From contig MHHA01000023.1 in NCBI GenBank assembly GCA_001805845.1, positions 1 to 9,951 of the forward strand: DNA of 9,951 nt. Direction: 5' to 3'. Below are positions 1-5,348 of the stretch, one piece after another. Below the pieces are notes generated by a model. It was given only the letters and a program-made list of their open reading frames with translations, had not been told where the DNA came from and ran no database searches. The position numbers and the translations under genes are program-made. Source of the DNA: Omnitrophica WOR_2 bacterium RIFCSPLOWO2_12_FULL_46_30. GTDB taxonomy: Bacteria; Omnitrophota; Gorgyraeia; Gygaellales; UBA12090. Each line of letters starts with the position of its first letter. Positions within the stretch are counted from its first letter, which is position 1.

Positions 1-1
1 T

Positions 2-829
2 CCAGAGGTTATCTATGAGAAGTTGAAGGATGGGACGGTTCAGATGTGCGGAGGGTATCCGGTGGTTGCGGCAATGCTTAGCGCAAGGAAGTTAAACCGC
101 GATAAGCTCAGGATTCTGCATTATACGAATTCCGTAGAGGTTACCCGGAAAAAGATAAAAGGGCTATGGACAGTCGGCTATGTTTCGGCTATAATCTATT
201 CAGCGGAAAATAATTCAGAAAGCAAAGCGGAAAACAAGCTGCAAAGCGAAGCAGGCAGAGAAAGAGATAAAGAGATGACGCTTAGCCCGGACCAAAAAAA
301 GCGATTATTGGAGATTGCCCGTAAAAGCATAGAGGAGTATCTGGCTACCGGCAAGCGCTTGGATTTTAAGGAAGACGACCCGCAGTTAACCTCAATCAGC
401 GGCGCCTTTGTAACCTTACATAAAAGGCAAGAGTTAAGAGGCTGTATCGGCAATATTACCGGGGAGAAACCTCTTTTTGAAACCATAAGGGATATGGCGA
501 TTGCATCTGCAACCGGAGATCCCCGTTTTCCTGCGGTTACCAAAGAGGAATTCAAGGAAATTGATATTGAAATCTCGGTATTAACCCCGCTTAAAAGAAT
601 TACCGGCATTGATGAATTTCAGTTGGGTATTCACGGAGTTCTGGTCAAGAGTGGATGGAATCAAGGAGTATTCTTGCCTCAGGTGGCGCTTGAGACCGGC
701 TGGTCAAAGGAAGAATTCTTGTCGCAGCTCTGCGCCCATAAGGCCGGCCTTTCTCCGGATGCCTGGAAGGACCCCAAAACCGAGCTCTATATCTTTAGCG
801 CCCTGGTCTTCTCAGAAAACAAACCCTGA
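2..829 (+). CDS. MEMO1-AMMECR1 fusion protein, 5'-truncated by window edge
   Basis: The frame is open from base 2 with no upstream stop, so the gene begins outside the window; 275 residues are visible. Residues 1 to about 66 match the C-terminal end of the MEMO family (AmmeMemoRadiSam protein B). They include an M-C-G motif at residues 15-17 whose Cys corresponds to the metal-site Cys of human MEMO1, then LHYTNS and VGYVSAIIY. A charged linker (about 67-93) leads into an AMMECR1 domain (about 94-272) with the family signature LRGCIGN at 145-151. In many prokaryotes the two modules are separate proteins encoded with a radical SAM enzyme; no such enzyme is visible here. The biochemical role of the system is unsettled. 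An in-frame ATG at 275 could give a free AMMECR1 protein, but the unbroken frame favours a fusion. The next gene, rsmE, starts 24 bases downstream. Confidence 0.9.
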   Translation, partial: PEVIYEKLKDGTVQMCGGYPVVAAMLSARKLNRDKLRILHYTNSVEVTRKKIKGLWTVGYVSAIIYSAENNSESKAENKLQSEAGRERDKEMTLSPDQKKRLLEIARKSIEEYLATGKRLDFKEDDPQLTSISGAFVTLHKRQELRGCIGNITGEKPLFETIRDMAIASATGDPRFPAVTKEEFKEIDIEISVLTPLKRITGIDEFQLGIHGVLVKSGWNQGVFLPQVALETGWSKEEFLSQLCAHKAGLSPDAWKDPKTELYIFSALVFSENKP

Positions 830-853
830 TAATAGCCTGCCTTAGCATAAGCG

Positions 854-1630
854 ATGCGTATCTATTGTCCTCCAGAAAATATCACCACCAATAAAATAAT
901 CATTTCCGATAAAAAACAGGTCCATCATCTTGTTGATGTGGCGCGTCTTAGAGCCGGAGACCGGCTGTATGTTTTTGACGGCCGAACCCAAGAATACGAG
1001 TCTGTCATTGATAAGATTCTTCGGGATAAAGTTGTATTAACAATTCATAAGGTAAAGAAAATATCAGAAGATAAAATTTTGCATATCGCCTTGGCCTGCG
1101 CCATCCCCAAAAAATCCAAGATAGATTTTATCATAGAAAAAGCCGCTGAATTAGGGGTAGAAAGAATAATTCCGCTCCAAACAGAAAGAACCATCGTAAA
1201 GATTTCGGAAAATAGCCTGGATGGCAAACTCAGGCGCTGGCAGGCAATAGCCAGAGAAGCCGCAAAGCAGTGTGGCAGGATCAAATTGCCTCAGGTTGAG
1301 CCGGTGGCCGGATTCAATAGCGTGATTCCTATGAGCAAGGATTACGACCTGGCGATTATTCCTCATTTGGGCGTAAAGAATAGGCATATCAAAGACGTAG
1401 TCAGCAGCTTTAAGGGTAAGCCAGAGGGCAGTGGTTGGCAACCGAATAGCCAAAGCCATAAGTCGGTCATAGTTTTCATAGGGCCAGAGGGAGATTTTAC
1501 GGAGAGGGAAGTTTCCTTAGCGAAAGCCTGCGGATGCGTAGCCGTATCTTTAGGTGAAAATGTTCTTAAGGTGGATACCGCGGCAATTGCAGTGGTTGCC
1601 TTTTTGCGTTTTTACTTTCCTATACACTAA
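854..1630 (+). CDS. rsmE: 16S rRNA (uracil1498-N3)-methyltransferase RsmE
   Basis: The 258-residue product is a SPOUT-class methyltransferase that would methylate U1498 of 16S rRNA in the small subunit, using S-adenosylmethionine. The N-terminal part (about 1-70) is the PUA-like RNA-binding domain, with HHLVDVARLRAGD at 24-36. The knotted catalytic domain shows KIDFIIEKAAELGVERIIPL (89-108), REAAKQCGR (134-142), IGPEGDF (209-215) and the late motif ENVLKVDTA (235-243), where ILR-ETA is more usual. Residues 192-203 (GSGWQPNSQSHK), just before the GPEG loop, are encoded by a palindromic repeat related to the one in mtaB and look like an insertion. The ATG start gives the expected N-terminus, but no clear Shine-Dalgarno precedes it. 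The stop shares one base with the mtaB start (TAATG). Confidence 0.93.
   Translation: MRIYCPPENITTNKIIISDKKQVHHLVDVARLRAGDRLYVFDGRTQEYESVIDKILRDKVVLTIHKVKKISEDKILHIALACAIPKKSKIDFIIEKAAELGVERIIPLQTERTIVKISENSLDGKLRRWQAIAREAAKQCGRIKLPQVEPVAGFNSVIPMSKDYDLAIIPHLGVKNRHIKDVVSSFKGKPEGSGWQPNSQSHKSVIVFIGPEGDFTEREVSLAKACGCVAVSLGENVLKVDTAAIAVVAFLRFYFPIH
1429..1462 (+). repeat. Palindromic repeat inserted in frame within rsmE
   Basis: This segment aligns without gaps to the two copies in mtaB: by hand about 29 of 37 bases match from GGGCAGTGG to the final AAG. The arms TTGGC and GCCAA pair with each other, while the mtaB copies have TTTGCC and GGCAAA, so the differences in the arms compensate. It is read in the same frame as the mtaB copies (GSG...QSHK). 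I infer a mobile or once-mobile palindrome tolerated in a surface loop. Confidence 0.7.
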
Positions 1631-3027
1631 TGAAAACATTTGAGTTTAAGACCCTGGGCTGCAAGGTGAATCAATACGAAAGCCAGTCCTTGCGCGAAAG
1701 GCTTTTGCAATTAGGCTTTCAGGAAGCTGGCAGAGCTCTTGCGGATATTTATGTGGTCAATACCTGCGCGGTTACCCAGAAGGCAGGCCGGGAATCTGCT
1801 GAAGCGGTGCGCAGGCTTAGCCGCCTCAATCCTAATGGAAAGATTTTTGTTACCGGCTGTTCTGCTCATCAGAACCCCAATGGGCTTAAGGACATAAACG
1901 GCGTGGCCTGCGTTTTGGGGAATAACCTGAAGGAAAACCTGCCTGATTTTATCTTAAGCGGAGCAGGTGAAACTAATATAGAAAATCAAAAGGCCATCAG
2001 CGCCGGGCGTAGTCAAAGCATCAGCGCATTTCATAAACATACGAGGGCGTTTCTTAAAATTCAGGACGGCTGTAATAATGGCTGTTCCTATTGTATTATT
2101 CCAAAACTGCGCGGCTCATCGCGCAGCCGGCCTTTATCAGAAATAACCCGAGAGGCAAAAATCTTAGTTGACAACGGTTACAAAGAACTCGTGCTCTGCG
2201 GGATTTGTTTAGGCGCTTTTGGCGCGGATTTGGGCTTAAGCGAAGGGTTGGCCAGAGTCATCGGGGACTTAGAAAAAATCGATGGACTGCTGCGTATCCG
2301 CTTGAGTTCGCTTGAGGCCAAAGACGTAACTTTAGAATTGATAAAGGCAATGGCGCACTCAAAAAAAATATGCCGGCACCTGCATATCCCTTTTCAGAGC
2401 GGGGACGATGCGGTGCTGCGATTGATGAATCGGAAAATGCTCTCTGGTGGTTATCGCGAGCTTATTGAACGTTTGCGCGAATTTCTTCCCTTTATCGGTA
2501 TCACTACGGATATTATGGTTGGCTTTCCGGGTGAAGATGAAAAAAGTTTTACCAATACTTTTGAGTTTCTAAAAGAAGTTAAGCCTTCAAGGATTCATAT
2601 TTTTTCTTTTAGCCCGCATGAGAATACCGCGGCATTTCAATTACGAGCCCGGAGAGCCAGGCCTCAAGTTGTAAAAGAAAGGCAAGGGCAGCTTGGGGTT
2701 TTAGCCAAGGAATTGGCTATCGGTTTCTGCCGTGCTCATATAGGAAGGGCTTTGGAAGTGCTTCTAGAATCTGATTCTGAGCGTAGTCCGGGCACTGACT
2801 TTTCTCAAGGCGAGAAATTCTCCAAAGGATACAGCGGCAATTACATAAAAGTATTCATATCCAGGCCAGCGGGCAGTGGTTTGCCTTCCGATAGGCAAAG
2901 CCACAAGGCAGAGGCCAGTGGTTTGCCTTCCGATAGGCAAAGCCACAAGGCAGAACAGCCTGTAAATACGATAGTTACAGCAAAACCAATAAAAATTTAC
3001 CAGGATGGCCTCTTAGCTGTGATTTGA
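1630..3027 (+). CDS. mtaB: tRNA t6A37 methylthiotransferase MtaB
   Basis: The 465-residue product is a radical SAM methylthiotransferase of the MiaB/RimO/MtaB family. MtaB adds a methylthio group to t6A at position 37 of ANN-decoding tRNAs. The N-terminal MTTase domain opens with FKTLGCKVNQYES and carries its three cluster cysteines at C11, C46 and C77. The radical SAM CxxxCxxC motif is C148, C152, C155 in QDGCNNGCSYC. Further family motifs are HIPFQSGDDAVLRLMNR (252-268) and TDIMVGFPGE (293-302). The C-terminal TRAM-like region (about 370-465) is interrupted by a 28-residue double repeat at 416-443. The LGCKVNQYES opening and t6A-type C-terminus favour MtaB over MiaB. The start overlaps the rsmE stop by one base, so translation is probably coupled; no Shine-Dalgarno is visible. 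Confidence 0.93.
   Translation: MKTFEFKTLGCKVNQYESQSLRERLLQLGFQEAGRALADIYVVNTCAVTQKAGRESAEAVRRLSRLNPNGKIFVTGCSAHQNPNGLKDINGVACVLGNNLKENLPDFILSGAGETNIENQKAISAGRSQSISAFHKHTRAFLKIQDGCNNGCSYCIIPKLRGSSRSRPLSEITREAKILVDNGYKELVLCGICLGAFGADLGLSEGLARVIGDLEKIDGLLRIRLSSLEAKDVTLELIKAMAHSKKICRHLHIPFQSGDDAVLRLMNRKMLSGGYRELIERLREFLPFIGITTDIMVGFPGEDEKSFTNTFEFLKEVKPSRIHIFSFSPHENTAAFQLRARRARPQVVKERQGQLGVLAKELAIGFCRAHIGRALEVLLESDSERSPGTDFSQGEKFSKGYSGNYIKVFISRPAGSGLPSDRQSHKAEASGLPSDRQSHKAEQPVNTIVTAKPIKIYQDGLLAVI
2874..2954 (+). repeat. Tandem pair of in-frame palindromic repeats in mtaB
   Basis: Two identical 39-base copies (2874-2912 and 2916-2954) have a 42-base period, exactly 14 codons, encoding SGLPSDRQSHKAE twice. 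Each copy is itself a near-perfect palindrome: GTGGTTTGCC, an 8-base centre, then GGCAAAGCCAC. They lie in the C-terminal TRAM-like domain between GNYIKVFI and VNTIVTAK, where the family normally has a short loop. Confidence 0.9.
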
Positions 3028-3056
3028 GGGAAGCGCAAAGAAAAACGAGTTTTTTC

Positions 3057-3084
3057 TTGACAATCTTCCATTTGCTGGTAAACT
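3057..3084 (+). promoter_or_regulatory. Predicted sigma-70-type promoter of the riboflavin operon
   Basis: A perfect -35 box TTGACA (3057-3062) is followed after 16 bases by TAAACT (3079-3084; 4 of 6 to TATAAT). The predicted start near 3091 is just where the riboswitch P1 helix begins, which supports the choice. GATAAT at 3085-3090 is a better -10 by sequence but lies 22 bases from the -35 box, and its start site would cut into P1. Confidence 0.6.
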
Positions 3085-3110
3085 GATAATATGTCTTCGG
3101 GGCAGGGTGA

Positions 3111-3130
3111 CCTGCCTGGCCTCAGGCAGG
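3111..3130 (+). repeat. CTGCCTG-type palindrome inside FMN aptamer loop L2
   Basis: CCTGCCTG (3111-3118), loop GCCT, then CAGGCAGG (3123-3130) make a perfect 8-bp hairpin. The RFN consensus here is a compact GGGTGAAATTCCC, so this hairpin splits the loop between GGGTGA and ATTCCC. Its arms match palindromes in the ribBA-ribH spacer at 4631-4649 and, partly, 4731-4749. Confidence 0.8.
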
Positions 3131-3213
3131 GATTCCCGACCGGCGGTTGCGCTAGACAAGCGCACACCGGCGCTTCCATTAGCGCCGGGTGTTAAAGTCC
3201 GCAAGTCCCTGTC

Positions 3214-3235
3214 AGTCCCGCCTTTCGGCGGGACT
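3214..3235 (+). repeat. Perfect 9-bp hairpin in the FMN aptamer P4 region
   Basis: AGTCCCGCC (3214-3222), loop TTTC, then GGCGGGACT (3227-3235) form a perfect stem between the two strands expected for P4. P4 length is naturally variable in RFN elements, so this may be either a normal extension or another inserted palindrome. Confidence 0.7.
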
Positions 3236-3328
3236 AACGGCGGGGACATGAACCGGTGCGAATCCGGTACCGATAGTATAGTCTAGATGGGAGAAGACAA
3301 AAACAAAATATAATTAAAAAATTTAATA

Positions 3329-3361
3329 TGCCCCGAAGATAAACTTCGGGGATTTTTGTTT
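3329..3361 (+). terminator. FMN-controlled intrinsic terminator with overlapping antiterminator strand
   Basis: CCCCGAAG (3331-3338), loop ATAAA and CTTCGGGG (3344-3351) form a perfect 8-bp stem followed by ATTTTTGTTT. The left arm extended to TGCCCCGAAG (3329-3338) is a perfect complement of CTTCGGGGCA (3095-3104), the 5' strand of the aptamer. Without FMN those two can pair (antitermination). With FMN, P1 captures 3095-3098 and releases the arm to form the terminator. The T-tract runs right up to the ribBA ATG at 3362, so the stem also holds the only GGGG that could serve as its Shine-Dalgarno. Translation may therefore be affected too. Confidence 0.88.
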
Positions 3362-4588
3362 ATGGTAGAGAAGTTTAATTCTATAGAAGAAATTGTTCAA
3401 GACATAAAAGCCGGCAGAATGGTTATTGTCATTGATGATGAAAGCCGGGAGAACGAAGGCGATCTGGTTATGGCTGCGTCTTTTACGGCCAAAGAGCATA
3501 TCAACTTTATGGCCAAATTCGGCAGGGGGCTTATCTGCGTGCCGATGACTAACGAGAGATTAAAGGCCTTAGGCCTGCATCCGATGCTCAATTACCTGCC
3601 GCATGAATTAAGCCATACGGTTGAAGATAAGTTCCAGACCGCATGGAGAATTTCGGTTGATGCCCGTTATGGAATAACTACCGGAATTTCTGCCTTAGAC
3701 AGGGCGCATACAATAAAGGTGTTGATTGCTAAGTATGCAAAGCCGCAGGATTTAATCCGTCCCGGCCATATATTTCCTCTGGCAGCCCGGGATGGCGGGG
3801 TTTTGGTCAGGGCAGGACATACTGAGGCGGCAGTAGACCTGGCGCGCCTGGCTGGTTTATATTCCGCAGGAGTTATTTGCGAGATTATGAACGATGACGG
3901 AACAATGGCGCGAACTCCTCAGCTTATTGAATTTGCCAGGGTTCATAACCTCAAGATTTGCACCATCGCCGCACTCATTGAATACAGGCGCAGAAAAGAA
4001 GTCCTGGTAAAGAAGATAGAAGAGACAAAGCTTCCCACGCCCTTAGGGGATTTTAAATTGATGCTCTATCAGGCCTCCATTGACAAGTCGCATCATTTGG
4101 CTTTGGTGATGGGAGAGCTCAGAAAAGAGCTTCCTATATTAGCAAGGGTCCATTCTGCGTGTTTGACCGGAGATATTTTTTCTTCCTTAAGGTGCGACTG
4201 CGGCCAGCAGCTGAAGAAGACATTGGAGATGATTAGTTCCGAAGGCAAGGGTGTCGTTGTCTATATGAATCAGGAGGGCAGGGGTATAGGCCTGGTGAAT
4301 AAAATCCACGCTTACGCCCTTCAGGACAAAGGGATGGATACGGTCGAGGCAAACGAAGCCCTGGGTTTTCCTGCGGATCTGCGTGATTATGGAATCGGCG
4401 CTCAGATTCTGGCGGATTTAGGGGTTAAGAAGATAAGGCTTTTAACCAATAATCCGCGCAAAATCATCGGATTAGAGGGTTACGGCTTGAAAGTGGTTGA
4501 GCGCATCCCTATAAAGATTAGGCCTACAAAGAGTAACAAGAATTATTTAAAGACAAAAAAAGAAAAGTTAGGCCATTTATTGCCTTGA
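3362..4588 (+). CDS. ribBA: Bifunctional 3,4-dihydroxy-2-butanone-4-phosphate synthase / GTP cyclohydrolase II
   Basis: The 408-residue cytoplasmic enzyme makes both riboflavin precursors. The N-terminal half converts ribulose 5-phosphate to 3,4-dihydroxy-2-butanone 4-phosphate and formate. The C-terminal half opens GTP to diaminopyrimidine phosphate. RibB motifs are DDESRENEGDLV (25-36), SVDARYGITTGISALDRA (98-115), GHIFPLAARDGGVLVRAGHTEA (135-156) and EIMNDDGTMAR (174-184). RibA motifs are the zinc cysteines C267, C278 and C280, the active-site NQEGRGIGL (303-311), DYGIGAQIL (342-350) and LLTNNPRKI (360-368). The ATG at 3362 is chosen because MVEKFNSIEEIVQDIKAG matches the family start; a TTG six bases upstream lies in the terminator tract. 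Length is normal for RibBA. It is the first gene after the FMN switch. Confidence 0.96.
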   Translation: MVEKFNSIEEIVQDIKAGRMVIVIDDESRENEGDLVMAASFTAKEHINFMAKFGRGLICVPMTNERLKALGLHPMLNYLPHELSHTVEDKFQTAWRISVDARYGITTGISALDRAHTIKVLIAKYAKPQDLIRPGHIFPLAARDGGVLVRAGHTEAAVDLARLAGLYSAGVICEIMNDDGTMARTPQLIEFARVHNLKICTIAALIEYRRRKEVLVKKIEETKLPTPLGDFKLMLYQASIDKSHHLALVMGELRKELPILARVHSACLTGDIFSSLRCDCGQQLKKTLEMISSEGKGVVVYMNQEGRGIGLVNKIHAYALQDKGMDTVEANEALGFPADLRDYGIGAQILADLGVKKIRLLTNNPRKIIGLEGYGLKVVERIPIKIRPTKSNKNYLKTKKEKLGHLLP

Positions 4589-4600
4589 AAAAGGTAAATA

Positions 4601-4649
4601 AAGCCCGGGCTTACGGAATGAAGTAAACGCCTGCCTGCTGAGCAGGCAG
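4601..4649 (+). repeat. Palindromes AAGCCCGGGCTT and CTGCCTGC-TGA-GCAGGCAG after ribBA
   Basis: A perfect 12-base palindrome (4601-4612) is followed by a perfect 8-bp hairpin: CTGCCTGC 4631-4638, loop TGA, GCAGGCAG 4642-4649. No T-run follows either, so neither is a convincing terminator. The second shares its CTGCCTG arms with the riboswitch L2 insert. Confidence 0.75.
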
Positions 4650-4664
4650 CTAAGTCCGCCGGCT

Positions 4665-4702
4665 GAATTTGACCCTGCACCATACGGTGCAGGGTTCAAT
4701 TC
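4665..4702 (+). repeat. 17-bp imperfect inverted repeat in ribBA-ribH spacer
   Basis: The left arm (4665-4681, starting GAATT and ending ACCCTGCACC) and the right arm (4686-4702, starting GGTGCAGGGT and ending AATTC) pair at 15 of 17 positions around a 4-base loop. The right arm runs directly into the next palindrome at 4703, so the elements are stacked end to end. Confidence 0.8.
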
Positions 4703-4778
4703 GCCCCTGCCGTTTTGCTTCGTTCTTGCCTGCCTGTCGGCAGACAGGCGCAGCAAAACGAAGCAGCAGGGGCTCATT
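4698..4778 (+). repeat. MITE-like palindrome, copy 1 (AATTCGCCCCTGC ... GCAGGGGCTCATT)
   Basis: Terminal arms GCCCCTGC (4703-4710) and GCAGGGGC (4766-4773) are flanked by AATTC and TCATT, giving inverted ends of the form AATNNGCCCCTGC. The inner arms are imperfect: the left has an extra CGTTT before TGCTTCGTT. They enclose a second palindrome, GCCTGTC-GGCA-GACAGGC (4732-4749). A near-identical end structure recurs at 5275-5345. The element ends next to the ribH Shine-Dalgarno. Confidence 0.8.
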
Positions 4779-4792
4779 GAAGGAGGGGGAAA

Positions 4793-5260
4793 ATGGTAAA
4801 AACTATCGAAGGGCAATTAATCGCGAAGGGAAAGAAATTCGGGATTGTTGCAAGCAGGTTTAATGATTTTATCACTAAACAGCTTATTGAGGGCTGTATT
4901 GATACTTTCACCCGCCACGGGGTTGATAAGGATAAGATTGAATTGGTGCTCGTGCCGGGCGCTTTTGAGATTCCCTTAGCTGCCAAAAGGTTGGCGGATA
5001 CCAAAAGTTTTGACGCCATTGTCTGCCTGGGAACGGTTATCCGCGGCTCAACGCCTCATTTTGATTATATTGCCTCTGAGGTTACTAAAGGAATCGCCCA
5101 GACATCTTTGCAATCCGGCATCCCGGTTATTTTCGGAGTTATTACCGCTGATACCATTGAGCAGGCGATTGAGCGCGCAGGCACCAAAGAAGGAAATAAA
5201 GGCAAAGACGCGGCTTTATCCGCTATCGAGATGGCGAATCTTATAAATCAGATAAAATAA
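4793..5260 (+). CDS. ribH: 6,7-dimethyl-8-ribityllumazine synthase
   Basis: The 155-residue product condenses 5-amino-6-ribitylaminouracil with dihydroxybutanone phosphate to form lumazine, the penultimate riboflavin step. The family usually assembles into pentamers or icosahedral shells. Motifs are ASRFNDFITKQLIEG (20-34), VPGAFEIPLAAKRL (54-67), CLGTVIRGSTPHFDYIASEVTKGI (78-101) with catalytic His89, and FGVITADTIEQAIERAG (114-130) with conserved Arg128. Length is normal. The start is well supported by the strongest Shine-Dalgarno in the operon, AAGGAGG at 4780-4786, six bases before ATG. A 204-base spacer full of palindromes separates it from ribBA, so ribH may be expressed differently from its upstream neighbour. 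Confidence 0.97.
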   Translation: MVKTIEGQLIAKGKKFGIVASRFNDFITKQLIEGCIDTFTRHGVDKDKIELVLVPGAFEIPLAAKRLADTKSFDAIVCLGTVIRGSTPHFDYIASEVTKGIAQTSLQSGIPVIFGVITADTIEQAIERAGTKEGNKGKDAALSAIEMANLINQIK

Positions 5261-5274
5261 GCGGGGATATGTTA

Positions 5275-5345
5275 ATTCGCCCCTGCTGTTTCGTTTTGTT
5301 TCGCTTCGCTTCTAACAAAACGAAACAAAACGGCAGGGGCTCATT
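5275..5345 (+). repeat. MITE-like palindrome, copy 2, between ribH and nusB
   Basis: GCCCCTGC (5279-5286) and GCAGGGGC (5333-5340) are flanked by AATTC and TCATT exactly as in copy 1. The inner arms are TGTTTCGTTTTGTT and AACAAAACGAAACA, with an extra AAACG on the right. Copy 1 has the corresponding CGTTT on the left, so the cores lie in opposite orientations. The central loop contains TCGCTTCGCTTC. Confidence 0.85.
5336..5339 (+). promoter_or_regulatory. nusB ribosome binding site inside palindrome
   Basis: The only purine-rich Shine-Dalgarno candidate for nusB is GGGG, nine bases before its ATG, and it lies in the right arm of the palindrome. When the long hairpin forms, the site would be paired. 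Confidence 0.5.
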
Positions 5346-5348
5346 AAA

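Larger units (their letters stand above)
3092..3299 (+). promoter_or_regulatory. FMN riboswitch aptamer (RFN element), expanded
   Basis: The conserved RFN blocks appear in order: CTTCGGGGCAGGGTGA (3095-3110), ATTCCCGACCGGCGG (3132-3146), AGTCCGC (3196-3202), CCGGTGCGAATCCGG (3253-3267), ACCGATAGTATAGTC (3269-3283) and GATGGGAGAAG (3286-3296). P1 pairs 3092-3098 with 3293-3299. P5 is CCGG (3253-3256) with CCGG (3264-3267). The element is about 208 bases because extra hairpins enlarge three peripheral loops: L2 (3111-3130), L3 (3148-3164 and 3165-3191) and L4 (3214-3235). It lies directly upstream of ribBA, so FMN repression of riboflavin synthesis is the expected role. One strongly conserved G (CTGGATG) is A here (CTAGATG, at 3285). 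Confidence 0.95.

Noticed and set aside
196..609. Long minus-strand open frame opposite the AMMECR1 domain
   Set aside because: It is antisense to a strongly supported gene, with no recognisable motifs or ribosome site.
2874..2954. CRISPR-like array in mtaB
   Set aside because: There are only two units, separated by 3 bases and in coding frame. There are no spacers, so it is a tandem palindromic insertion.
3038..3058. Terminator after mtaB: AAGAAAAA / TTTTTCTT hairpin
   Set aside because: The stem is perfect (8 bp) but only one G-C pair strong, and its right arm overlaps the -35 box at 3057. It is too weak to call a terminator with confidence.
3013..3249. Minus-strand open frame over the riboswitch
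   Set aside because: It is antisense to a clearly structured FMN aptamer, and its composition follows the GC-rich palindromes. It has no family resemblance.
4577..4863. Short open frames on both strands in the ribBA-ribH spacer, with peptides such as LPACRQTG and SADRQAR
   Set aside because: They are translations of palindromic repeats, which often give such peptides, and lack ribosome sites or conserved protein features.
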